DNA of 19,147 bases from Paraglomus occultum (taxonomy: Eukaryota; Glomeromycota; Glomeromycetes; Paraglomerales; Paraglomeraceae). This document shows, in pieces, positions 10,389-19,147 of this stretch (position 1 is its first letter; every line of letters begins with the position of its first letter). Both the position numbers and the translations under genes were made by a program. Below the pieces are notes generated by a model. The model saw nothing but the letters and a program-made list of their open reading frames with translations. It was not told the DNA's origin and made no database searches. The DNA lies in the NCBI GenBank assembly GCA_910592205.1, contig CAJVPJ010000676.1:1-19147 (forward strand), given 5' to 3'.

Positions 10389-10406
10389 ATATAATGAATG
10401 GTATAT

Positions 10407-10475
10407 GCTACGCTAAATAAGAACATCACTGTTTATCAAACGCAGCGCTACGCTAAATAAGACATCACTGTTTAT
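10407..10475. repeat. Imperfect direct repeat, two copies of about 29 bp
   Basis: Copies at 10407-10436 and 10447-10475 both begin GCTACGCTAAATAAG and end CATCACTGTTTAT. They differ by one inserted A in the first copy and are separated by 10 bases. It looks like a small local duplication. A partial inverted match (TAGCGTAGCAC) lies near 10200. Confidence 0.85.
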
Positions 10476-12548
10476 GTTAGAGCACAGGACAACAGCAACT
10501 GTGATGATCATCGAAGATCATTCCACTAATACACGAACCTGTATGATTTGCTACTTTCCATTGCTGTTCAGTAGAAGAAAGACTTGGGGAATGGAGACGG
10601 CAAAAGGTTATCGCTTTACTACATGTTACAAGAAATTCAATTGACAAGTTTGTATGGTGACTGTCTTCCGGTTTTTACATAGAAAGCAATTGGTTTGTAT
10701 AAACACAATGCAAATGACCTTCCTTGTCACAATCGAGATTTCCGTAAATACGGCACTAGAGCTGTGCGTACACTAAATGGCATGGTGAGTGTAAAAATTT
10801 GAGTGCACTGCAGTAGCTTGGATAATCATGGTTTTCGAAATTCTCGCATAGTCAAGAAACTTTGCGTAGGGCATGGAAATTTATAACCTTTGAGTGAAAT
10901 AATTAGAGACTAATCCATCGATTCTACAGAAAAAGCTTAATAAATGGTTAATTAATAGCTTCGCCATCAATTTGTTATCCGGAAAACTCTAATAATAGAC
11001 ACTGGTCAAAAAAAAAGGGTTGTTCAGAGTTATGGCCGAGTAACGATAAAGTAATTCCCAAAGTCGTTGGTACAACTTGTATTCGTTATAAAAATCAGTA
11101 AGAATATACTAAGTTTACGACACATTTTACAAGATGGGAAGAGATCTATGTAAAAGCAGCCACATAAACTAGCTTAAGCATGGCTTAGATACGTGTATGT
11201 CAAAAAAATACGACCAAATTAAGAACAATGGGATTATGAAGATTAACCTAATAACAACAGACTTGAAAAAAATCTATCTGTCTACGAAATTAATAATTCA
11301 TAGCTTATACTTGGTCTCCTATATAAGATATGCCATGTAAATTAAAAGTGCCTTCTTACTTTGAAAATTTATAGACAAGACGTTAAGCATGCAAGACGGT
11401 GTTTATTTTATTATAAACTGATTTTGTCTCATTCATCTACAACACTGACAAAACATGTCTCGAGTATCTCAACGCCTAGTTTATTTGTTTATTTTGGTGT
11501 TTCTTATTTCTTGAGTTTCTAGTTTAATACGCATTTTTTGTTAGATTTATGAAAGCACGTGACATTTAGATCACATGTTCTACAAAGCATTTTTATAAAC
11601 ATTAATAAAGTTTGCGCACCATAATCAAATCACAGTGTGTCAATCGTTGTGTTTTATAAAATAAAGTTTGACTGATTAAGACAAAGATTATTACAATGTG
11701 AGAACTGGTTTTATTTACCTTTAGTCTGGGAATATAATAATAAACATGATAGAAGATTCGATACAGTATATCACACAGGTAGGGAGTGTAGAACTAGACA
11801 GATAGTTTACTTGTAAGAAGACGATAGAAAAAAACTCTTGTTTGTTTTCTCGAATTGCGAGTTCTAGACAAGAGGATTAGAAAAATAATGCATTTTCGTT
11901 GGAATGATGCGATGCGCTGCAGTTGTCTATTCAAATCCCTGAAACTCAAATGTAAAAGTGGTTGAAAAGTCATTATCATTATTAGAGTTACGTTCCATTT
12001 ATTGGAGAGTATTTGCGTAAAAATAAAAACCAACATATTTAGGTTGTGTAATCGAACAGTCTGATATAGAAATCGCGATAAGCAATCAGAAAAACGGAAT
12101 GTTACAGTCGATCCAATAGCGTTCCGTCCATAAACCTTCAAACGTATATTTATAACGGTTAAAAATAAGTGACATTAAAACCTTATAAGTCTTTGATATT
12201 CAGATAAGGATTTCCCGAATCTTTATGGATAATTACAAGAAACATATATTCCGTCGAATTGTTCCACTGCGTTGCGTTGTGCTATGTTTGCGGAATCAGA
12301 TATCCGTGGTCCCGAGACTTAAACCCTAATAGGGCGATCAATAACACAATGATATATGGTAAGTTTGATAGCGAGGTTGCACGCCTGAACGTTTGTACCC
12401 CTGTACTCACATCCGTATCGTTGTCATGCATCTGTCTATTCTTATAACAAAGAAAAAAAAAGATTTGACGTCAAACCTACTTGATTTATCTCTCTCTCCC
12501 TACTGCATAAGGAGACGGTGTGCAACCTTTATCACTGTATACGTACTG
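10476..12548. other. Gene-poor AT-rich stretch
   Basis: I see no gene that I can support here. Open frames of up to about 115 codons exist (for example - 12141 to 11794), but their translations look like chance reading of AT-rich DNA and have no splice-site partners. A 19-codon hydrophobic frame at 11456-11515 (+) resembles a signal peptide but stops at once. No tRNA-like B box and no transposon ends were recognised. Confidence 0.5.
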
Positions 12549-12632
12549 TATATACGTATATATATGTATGTGTATGTGTATGTGTATGTGTATGTGTGTG
12601 TCTGTGTCTGTGTGTGTATGTGTGTGTATGTA
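12549..12632. repeat. TATGTG/TG microsatellite
   Basis: A run of alternating purine-pyrimidine sequence begins with TATA steps, continues with several TATGTG units and ends in TGTGTC and TGTGTATG units. It is a compound, partly degenerate microsatellite about 84 bases long. Open frames passing through it in several registers (poly Tyr-Val, Cys-Val or His-Thr) are artefacts of the repeat. Confidence 0.95.
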
Positions 12633-13446
12633 AGAGAAGAATAACTTATCGGAACTCATCAACGTTTTTTTCTCCTTGCGTATTTTGTAAGACAAATAAA
12701 TATGTTTGCTATTGACATACTGTGTAGATCGACCGTATCCATGTCAATACGCTTCCGCATTTACGCAGTAATAGCGATAGTTATTAATACTAATGGTAGG
12801 TAGATCTATCATATATATACCTGTCATTACTATTACTATATTGTTTAGAAAGTAAACTATAAATAGCTTCGAGTTGTTTCCGAAACATCAAAGATCGTGA
12901 TCAACATGTGAAATAATTAAAAATTATGAAACAACCAGATGATTGACATATTACAATTATTCATTTATTAATCGAGGTTACACTGAATAAATTCATTATG
13001 CATAGAAAACTTCGTAAAAGAAAAAGAGAGAGACTACATTACACGTGATGGGAAATGAGCGGGAAAACGGAAACAGCCCTCCCCCATTACTTGCGTATAA
13101 CTAAGAATTAACTATCGCTAATTATTTTTTGATTATGCGTGACTACCATATCGCCTTTTCATTTCTCAACACCAATCTATAATGCTCTAACCCAAAGTTG
13201 TCAATGGACAAACAATAATCTAGACTCTGAAAGCGCCGTTCTCCTCCACTGGCTTCTATTTGCATGCATTGTAAATCAGTTTTCTAGTTTTTATATTCCC
13301 ACCCCCGACTTAATCATATTAATCAAACAGAAATTGTTCAAAATCAATAGTCCATTTATACAAATAAAAAAAATAGTGGGAGTTGGAATGAGTTGATTAT
13401 GAATGTAACCAATGTCCGATTCTTTTTTTTTTTAAAGAGATTTAAT
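12633..13446. other. Intergenic DNA downstream of the small-subunit gene
   Basis: AT-rich sequence lies between the microsatellite and the stop codon of the gene on the minus strand at 13447-13757. It should contain that gene's 3' end. An A-rich run on the minus strand (T-run at about 13423-13434 on +) lies close behind the stop. I see no coding frame with recognisable features. Confidence 0.5.
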
Positions 13447-13757
13447 TTACACCAGATGCACGGAATTGAGATCGTCAAATTTTGCAGAGAGCACCTGGTC
13501 TGGAAGTGTTGCGAATGCCGTATACGTCAATAGAGTAATGCTGACGAAGATTAAAGAGTCTGTGCGTAAAAGAGTAAATTGTACAAAAAGAGAATAAGTA
13601 AAAATGTGATAAATTACGATACAAAATAAACAAACTATTCAAAAGTTTTTTACTTACCAAACAGCGCTTTTTCCCATGGGTCAAGACCCTTTGTCGATGT
13701 TGTTACCTCTGATTGGTAAGCTTTGAATGCAAAGTAGTTTTTGATGTTTGTGAACAT
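13447..13757 (-). CDS. Small subunit of serine palmitoyltransferase (ssSPT-like)
   Basis: Two exons, 13757-13658 and 13559-13447, join across a 98-nt intron (GTAAGT donor, CACAG acceptor, phase 1) to a 70-residue protein. Residues 1-25 are a polar N-terminus with aromatic positions (NYFAFKAYQ). Next comes DPWEKALFDSL (26-36) and one hydrophobic membrane segment (about 35-53, ending TLP), then a short polar tail. This order matches the ssSPT family: aromatic/Tyr-Gln stretch, a PWE(R/K)xxF(N/D)S motif at the membrane edge, and a single helix ending before a Pro. The human subunit has EPWERTVFNS at the same place. The known role is to bind the LCB1/LCB2 heterodimer in the ER, raise its activity and influence acyl-CoA choice at the first step of sphingoid base synthesis. 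ATG 13757 is the first in-frame Met and gives the expected family length. Identification rests on one motif plus layout, so another small single-pass protein is not excluded. Confidence 0.78.
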
Positions 13758-13966
13758 TTTTAAGATATGTATGAGTTTCAGTGACTTATTTCGTTCGTTT
13801 AGTTTTTTGATTTTTTAATTCGTTTAGCAGTTGTCTCTGTATATTGATTGTTATAAGGTTTGCTTAATATTCGTTAGAAACAGAGAGCAGTTATTACTAT
13901 TGCAATATTACTGTCTCTTGCTCGATGATCCGCGAGAGATAAGAAATGCAAGAGTTGGTGATGGTG

Positions 13967-13974
13967 TATTTATA
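13967..13974 (-). promoter_or_regulatory. Possible TATA box of the ssSPT-like gene
   Basis: TATAAATA on the minus strand lies about 210 bases before the ATG. That would leave a 5' leader of about 180 bases. Only the motif supports it. Confidence 0.25.
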
Positions 13975-14423
13975 TCTGTGCGGAAACTGGTGACAGTGTT
14001 ACAACGTTTGTGCTGCGCTGATAGTACAACTGCGCTGATTCCGGATAAAGACAGAAACAGCAGCAGCGGCGTGGCGTAATTGACAAACTAAGTTTCGAAC
14101 ATTGTTTGCTGAAAAATAAGGAGAAAGGAGGGAAAAGGGGAGCGAAGGATGTAAAAACCATACTTATCCGTAGAATGATTACTTTGCAATCAACGTAAGG
14201 CATTTGTTAACGCTTTTGTCTCTAATCTTTGTGAATCTTGTCTTTGTTGATTGATAACGACAGATAAGTATGAAAGTACAAAATACAAAATGATGCATCT
14301 CGATTACAGATTCTGATACAATAGTAAGTATAATATACATATACATTAATAATGTAGAATACAATACTTACGCAGAATTACGCACAAGTATGAATTGTGT
14401 TACTGGATTTGGGATATTAGTCC

Positions 14424-14485
14424 ATTTGAAAAGAAGGATAAGGTTAGACAACTAAGGTTCTACATTATTTGAAAAGAAGGATAAG
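14424..14485. repeat. Exact 19-bp direct repeat
   Basis: The 19-base word beginning ATTTGAAAAGAAGG and ending ATAAG occurs at 14424-14442 and again at 14467-14485, 43 bases apart. It is not a transposon end I recognise and may be a slippage or repair duplication. Confidence 0.85.
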
Positions 14486-14635
14486 ACTTATAATTAGAAA
14501 TCCTTAAAATGGAGCAACAATACCTATCAATTGATGTAACAGTGTGGTCGGACAGTATATTTGTCCATCTGAAATTTATTAATAGCCTATTATTATTGCA
14601 CATACATCCAATCAAATCCTTGTGTTAATACATGT

Positions 14636-14681
14636 TATGCGGTGAAAGTTAACAAGCACTCATATGCGATGAAAGTTAACA
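14636..14681. repeat. 19-bp direct repeat with one mismatch
   Basis: The word TATGCGRTGAAAGTTAACA occurs at 14636-14654 and 14663-14681, differing only at the R (G then A). The copies begin 27 bases apart. Confidence 0.85.
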
Positions 14682-15620
14682 GTCAGGGTTCTCAGTGAAA
14701 TAACAAACGAAACCAAAATAATAATATTCATAAAGTCTTTTGTATTAAAGATAATGATCTAGTTACATAAACTTTACAGTGAGAGTATCTATAGTAATTG
14801 TGTGCAAATGCTTAGTCAACAATCATGACCATTATTACTAAATCGTATTCATAATTGACAATCAAGCTGATCGCCGGTCATTGATAACTTGTACCATATT
14901 CGTTCATTTCCCTCAGTAAATCATTGCCCATCCATCCAACACAGTCTATCGAAAGAAGAAAAGAATTCGAATTTGATATGTATGTTATTATTAGTTTACT
15001 CTCATCATTATAATTACCATCATTATATTTATTTACAATCATTATCGTTATGGGTTCTTTTTGTTTCCAATGTCGCACAATTTGACGGATACTAATACTT
15101 TTGGTCGGTCGGTGTAAAGAGAGAGACAAATAGGAAACTTTGGGGTAAAATTTTTTTTCTCTCTTTCCTTTTACAATCTTATATATGTCGACTCTTGCAT
15201 AGATAACGCATCATTTGTGTTGCGTTGATAATAAGCATCTCGCTCATTAGATCTCTAACACACTAATATAGTCATATTTACAAGCCTAACAACTTCAGGT
15301 TTGGAATATGCAGATAGATATGTTGGCACGTAACTACGAAATAAGTAAATACAATGATGCAAATCTAGCGCTTTTTACACTATCACAAACATCGCCAATT
15401 TCCAAAAGTGAAAATCATTGAAAGACGTGAAAATCCCTTGCCAACAAATCAACTCATTTGACACACGATGGACAAAAGACGAAAATTAGTATATCCTGTT
15501 CACGATAGACAGCATCTCATCATAAATGTTACACTTCATTCATTTTGCTGTTGTCATTTCATTTTGCTTATTGGATATAATATGGTCATCCACATGTCCA
15601 TTTAAGTTTCCTACCATTAA

Positions 15621-16034
15621 CTACCTCAAGTCAAGTTCAATATGGCTAGCACGCGCCATAAATATGACAGCTAAATACAAATTCCTATCAATCTTTGAAA
15701 AATCGACAACCGGCATGGCATTTCCGTCATGCGATTGTCGCTTATCGCATTTTCAGCTGTTCCCCTTATGATGGGACGTTTGTCCTTCGTAATACAAGCC
15801 AACCTTAATTTTGAACGATGCCCGATGGCGAGCTTTGTGTAGATGATAAGCTGTGTGCCCTAATGAAAGGTGTGAATGTATCATGTGAAGATTCAGATAG
15901 GCAAATACAGTATGTGCACATCGAATAAGAAGCATGCTAAGAACAAAGGCGTTTTTTGTGTCAAGCGGGAAATTAAGCGGACCGGACTCATTACAGTAAT
16001 GTAGACAGTATCTTCGGTATAACAAAGGTGACAA
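15621..16034 (-). other. Possible decayed coding region (two open segments, one stop)
   Basis: On the minus strand one reading frame is open from 16034 to 15756 (93 codons), broken by a single TGA at 15753-15755, and then open again to a TAG at 15621-15623. The last part (AMPVVDFSKIDRNLYLAVIF, then a short polar end) has a protein-like composition. A second minus-strand frame overlaps the first part (16195 to 15893), which weakens the case. I recognise no family. It may be a pseudogene, a pair of exons, or chance. Confidence 0.2.
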
Positions 16035-16207
16035 TATTTATACAAATAAAGTAATAAGAAGGCGCCAATGATAATGATGCCATCTAGACATACTATGATT
16101 TCGGATATACAACTTTTATTGCTACATGGGTAAATGGTAGTCGTATCGGAGAAAGAGTTATTCACAAGTACCGTTTTCCCCCCTCCTCTCTCCATTACAG
16201 TCAGTCG

Positions 16208-16254
16208 GACTAAACCGTTCCTATTATTTTTGACTAACCGTTTCTATTATTTTT
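16208..16254. repeat. Tandem duplication of a 23-24 bp unit
   Basis: The units 16208-16231 and 16232-16254 abut directly. Both begin GACTAA and end CTATTATTTTT, and they differ by an extra A and by one C/T change. Pyrimidine-rich tracts flank the pair on either side (about 16175-16195 and 16261-16273). Confidence 0.85.
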
Positions 16255-17584
16255 AACAAACCTCCCCCCTCCCAAGACCGTTTTCTCCGCAATAAGCATA
16301 TCAAACTTTTTTGATTAATGAAATTTTAACTCCGGGCGTAAAAAAATTTGACTGCTGCTTATCCCTGAATCAGGTTCAGGGTCCTGTTTATTCCTAGATT
16401 TGGTGGTACAACAACCGGCTATTACTGTCATTGAGCAAACCCGCAATGAAATGGCTAAAACTTTTATGCTATAACATGCATATTCTTATTCGCTTGTATG
16501 ACCAGTTGTGCAGTCTCTGCACATTTTGTGTCATGGTGATTGCTGATACCATCTTTAACAAATAATGAGCAAGAATATGCAGAGATTTTGCCGATAAGTT
16601 GCAATGATGGGAAAATAATAGCACAAAAAGATTTTACAAGTTATCAAACCCCAAGATGTACGCTCGTAATATACCCGTACTTGCATTGTGCGAGAAGCGT
16701 TTTAAATTAAAATATACATTCTTATCTCGAAACAGTTAATCAGTGTACCTGTATATACTGTAAATCGTATATTAATATAAACTGTTTGTTGTTACATTAC
16801 TTAAACTTGTTTGGCCAGCAAAACTGTAGTCTTGCCAGTTATAAATCGCACGGTCCCATGTGACTTACATATTATGGATCAAATTTCCCCAACCCTGAAA
16901 ATTTATGCAAACAATATTAACATCGATTCAAATATTGGGGGGCACAAAGATTAACACAAAGTGCCGTTAATGGTGCTGAATTTACAATGTAGTTCTACGC
17001 CCACTAAAAATATACCTGAAGGAAGATCAGTATTCATGTAAATTTTGTCGGTTGCAGGACTTGTATAAGATATCGAACAACTAGCTGTGTAGTTGAAATC
17101 AAGAGATAAAGTGTATCATATATCAGTGAGAATGTATGTATGCTATTCTTGTTCAAGACATGATTTGGTGACATGATACTTGTAGTTCGTTACGCAGAGT
17201 TTGTCACCGATAAAACTTTGATTAATAGTAGTAATGTTTAAACATCAGATCTTATATTAATAAATTAGCGGTAATTATTATGCAATAAAATTTTTGTAAG
17301 TAAATATGCATCAATTGTCACAAAGACAGTTTTAACAAGTTTTTAAATAACAATTATAAACAAAAACGTTAAATTTAGTTCCCAATTCTTACGATAAAGC
17401 TAATCTTCAAAAGCTGGTTATCATTACGTAGTTAAGACATCGAATTTTTGACATATCATTAATGCACATCTTGACGTATATGACTATTAATACGTTGAAT
17501 TTGGCTGAGGTTTGAGTTGTAGTTATCGGCTATAGTGCACGTTTTCCAATTAGATAAAAATCGTATTGACAAGCTAGAGTAAAT
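16255..17584. other. Gene-poor AT-rich stretch
   Basis: I see no supportable gene. A short perfect inverted repeat, CCCTGAA and TTCAGGG separated by five bases (16364-16382), could form a small hairpin but lacks other tRNA or RNA-gene features. Confidence 0.45.
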
Positions 17585-17835
17585 GACAGACAAGTACAAC
17601 CACTCGTACCAATAGAAAAGTTGACAGTTTTCGGCTCTATCGGCACGATTTTACTGGGCAAAATTTGTGTTTGATTAAAGAGGACACTGATTATCGTTGC
17701 TAGCAGCACTGAGACACTTATATCCTCAACTTTTTATTGGCCAATACTGGTGGAGATAAGGAGGAGAAATACGTCAAAGTTCTTGACAGTGGAGGGCACA
17801 AAGCATTTTCTAGTAATCAACATGCATTAATATGA
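17585..17835 (+). other. Coding-like traces of a possible small gene
   Basis: Two short plus-strand segments read like protein. One, about 17591-17675, encodes QVQPLVPIEKLTVFGSIG and a further hydrophobic stretch before a TGA. The other, about 17714-17835, encodes LANTGGDKEEKYVKVLDSG and ends in TGA. A hydrophobic helix followed by a charged tail is the layout of tiny mitochondrial proteins such as ATP synthase subunit k, but I cannot find a start codon or a good GTAAGT-type donor to join them. It is a low-confidence candidate. Confidence 0.2.
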
Positions 17836-17880
17836 GTAATCATGGTAAGAATATCGTTTCGTTTCAAAATCAGAACATTT

Positions 17881-18114
17881 TCACGAATGCTTTGTTATGC
17901 AATTTGTAATATTTATTTGGGTATAGATGCCTTTTTGTCCAGTCCTGCCGTACTGCGCAGTTTTTGCCTCTTGAAGTAAGCTGTTTACGTTAGAGTTGTT
18001 AAATTGAATTTCAATGATCGGCCATCTTTTTTCAAGATCAGCATTAAAATGATAAACGTCTTGACGGTTAGTCTTTGCCGAATTTGTTGCATACTGTTTT
18101 ACTGCGTAGCACAT
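17881..18114 (-). CDS. Hypothetical 77-residue open frame
   Basis: The frame runs from ATG 18114 to TGA at 17881. The middle (VYHFNADLEKRWPIIEIQFN, then QEAKTAQYGRTGQ) is polar and of ordinary amino-acid composition, without a signal peptide, membrane segment or motif I know. An in-frame TAA sits just upstream of the ATG. It lies about 180 bases from the Tc1-like element. It could be a small gene, an exon or chance. Confidence 0.2.
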   Translation of the reverse strand: MCYAVKQYATNSAKTNRQDVYHFNADLEKRWPIIEIQFNNSNVNSLLQEAKTAQYGRTGQKGIYTQINITNCITKHS

Positions 18115-18294
18115 AAATATATTTCCTTAATCCAGTTCTGCAGTAAGGACAATGATAAAGAACGTTGAAAATAGAATGTAGACAGTTTTGGTCATTCTTA
18201 ACCTCATAATAATATGTAATTGTACATGTAAGATTCTCCGTAGTATAGTTCTATTTGGACTCTTATCTTCATATTCCTTTTATCACTATTTCTA

Positions 18295-18323
18295 CACTCC
18301 CCTGAAATAAGTATCGGACCCCC
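18295..18323. repeat. Candidate terminal inverted repeat of the Tc1-like element
   Basis: Starting directly after TA, the sequence reads CACTCCCCTGAAATAAG and continues TATCGGACCCCC. A CA(C/G)T start following TA and a GC-rich block about 25 bases in are usual for Tc1-like ends. The partner repeat is outside the window, so the end is inferred. Confidence 0.55.
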
Positions 18324-18420
18324 TTTCAATTTAAATTGCTCAATAATTCATATAATAATTGACCTCGATTTTTTTATATTTACAGTTTATAAAGTAGCTT
18401 TACAGGTAACTATTACAAAC

Positions 18421-19147
18421 TTAATATTTCGTTGGCCATCCATTTTTAGCAATACATGCTTCAACTCGTCGTGGCATGCTTTTCACTAAATCTATATAAA
18501 CATGTTCAGGAATTTGAGCCCACTCATTCTGTAAGGCAATTTCTAACTCTCTAATATTTTTTGGATGTTTCAAACGATTTCGAATGCGACGTTCCAATTC
18601 TGACCACAAATGCTCAATTGGATTCAAGTCAGGCGATTGACTTGGCCAATCAGGCAATGTTTTGATCTTCTTCGTCATAATCCACTCACCAACATCCCTG
18701 GCCGTGTGAACGGGTGCATTGTCTTGTTGAAACATGTAACCTTTTTCATTAAATTTGGTACTAATGTAAGGCAATAAATGTTTTTCAAGTATTTTTATGT
18801 AGGATAATCTATCCATTTTGCCTTCTATTTTAACAAGTGGACCCAATTCCTTACCTGAAAAGCAACCCCATACCATTAACCCACCACAACCATGTTTTAC
18901 TGAAGGAATAAGGTTTTCAATATTAAAGCGTGTTCCAGGAGTTCTCCAAATATGCCCTGGTCCATCTGTTTTAAATATAGTAAATCGACTTTCATCACTC
19001 CAAATAACGTTTGCCCATTTTCTGACTGACCATTCTTTTCTCTCAAGGCATCAATTGAGTCGATTTTCTCTTGTTGTGATGAGAGAAGAGGTTTTGCTAC
19101 TGGAATGCAAGAGTGAAATCCAATCTTATGCAAATACTTTATAAGAG
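18421..19147 (-). pseudogene. Tc1-like transposase, DD35E, frameshifted and 5' truncated
   Basis: The encoded enzyme would cut and join the element at TA sites. The visible part starts in the middle of the protein (LHKIGFHSCIPVAKPLLS), so the N-terminal DNA-binding domain is beyond the window. A one-base loss in an A-run (19064-19067) shifts the frame after SSQQEK. In the resumed frame a TGA at 19051-19053 stands where the family has Trp (NRLN-stop-CLERKEW). From there to TAA at 18421 the frame is intact: WSDESRF (first catalytic Asp, codon 18994-18996), VWGCFSG, FQQDNAPVHT (second Asp, 18721-18723), and DWPSQSPDLNPIEHLW (Glu, 18613-18615). Between the last two I count 35 residues, against 34 in classical Tc1. 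All three catalytic acids remain, so only the upstream lesions inactivate it. Sequencing error in the A-run is possible but would not explain the stop. Confidence 0.9.

Larger units (their letters stand above)
13975..15620. other. Gene-poor AT-rich stretch with short duplications
   Basis: No gene is supported here. Two short direct duplications (14424-14485 and 14636-14681) are listed separately. Frames of 60-83 codons on both strands overlap one another and show no domains. Confidence 0.45.
18295..19147 (-). mobile_element. Tc1/mariner-family DNA transposon, cut by window edge
   Basis: The element contains a Tc1-like transposase on the minus strand and a candidate terminal repeat at its low-coordinate end, next to a TA dinucleotide (18293-18294) that would be the target-site duplication. 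The other end lies beyond 19147. Coding damage in the transposase shows that this copy is non-autonomous. Confidence 0.85.

Noticed and set aside
11456-11515. Signal-peptide-like 19-codon frame
   Set aside because: It stops after the hydrophobic core, and no donor site would link it to a following exon.
11794-12141. 115-codon open frame on the minus strand
   Set aside because: The translation has no domain, signal or composition bias typical of proteins, and there are no splice partners. It is likely chance in AT-rich DNA.
12393-12715. Several open frames rich in Val-Tyr, Cys-Val or His-Thr
   Set aside because: They arise from reading the TATGTG/TG microsatellite in different registers.
16364-16382. 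CCCTGAA/TTCAGGG hairpin as an RNA gene or CRISPR repeat
   Set aside because: It occurs once, has a 7-bp stem only, and no neighbouring repeats or RNA-gene signals exist.

Overview
The window looks like nuclear DNA of a filamentous fungus. Genes are split by many short introns (62-137 nt) with GTATGT/GTAAGT-type donors and AG acceptors. The gene families are fungal, and the non-coding DNA is AT-rich and long. The mix of QDR-like drug:H+ antiporters, a Taka-amylase-type alpha-amylase, a tiny sphingolipid-enzyme subunit and a Tc1-like transposon would fit an intron-rich early-diverging lineage such as Mucoromycota. That placement is inference; no species-level marker is present.

Layout: (1) 1-803, non-coding or unidentified flank ending in a promoter. 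(2) 804-3260 and 4247-6710 (+), two tandem head-to-tail paralogues of a DHA1/QDR-like major facilitator transporter. Each has nine exons, and six internal exons have identical lengths (71, 32, 211, 45, 25, 30 nt) although intron sequences and lengths differ. Both carry a long Ser/Thr/Pro-rich cytosolic loop between the two six-helix halves. (3) 7590-9782 (-), a complete secreted GH13 alpha-amylase in nine exons (505 aa) with all catalytic residues. (4) 9783-13446, gene-poor AT-rich DNA with one orphan coding-like segment (10056-10388, -), short direct repeats and a TATGTG microsatellite. (5) 13447-13757 (-), a two-exon gene for a 70-aa single-pass membrane protein that I read as a small subunit of serine palmitoyltransferase (ssSPT). 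It is easy to miss because neither exon is long. (6) 13758-18294, gene-poor DNA with weak coding traces and several short duplications. (7) 18295 to the end (-), a truncated-by-window, mutated Tc1/mariner element with a DD35E catalytic spacing, one frameshift and one nonsense codon.

Functionally this is an ordinary chromosomal neighbourhood, not a defence or biosynthetic cassette. The transporters would export small molecules or drugs at the plasma membrane, the amylase would digest starch outside the cell, and the ssSPT would stimulate the first step of sphingolipid synthesis in the ER. I see no sign that they act in one pathway. The observations most worth following are the unannotatable-looking ssSPT gene, the frozen exon architecture of the tandem transporters with an in-frame, stop-free last intron in the second copy, and the lost disulfide in the amylase.
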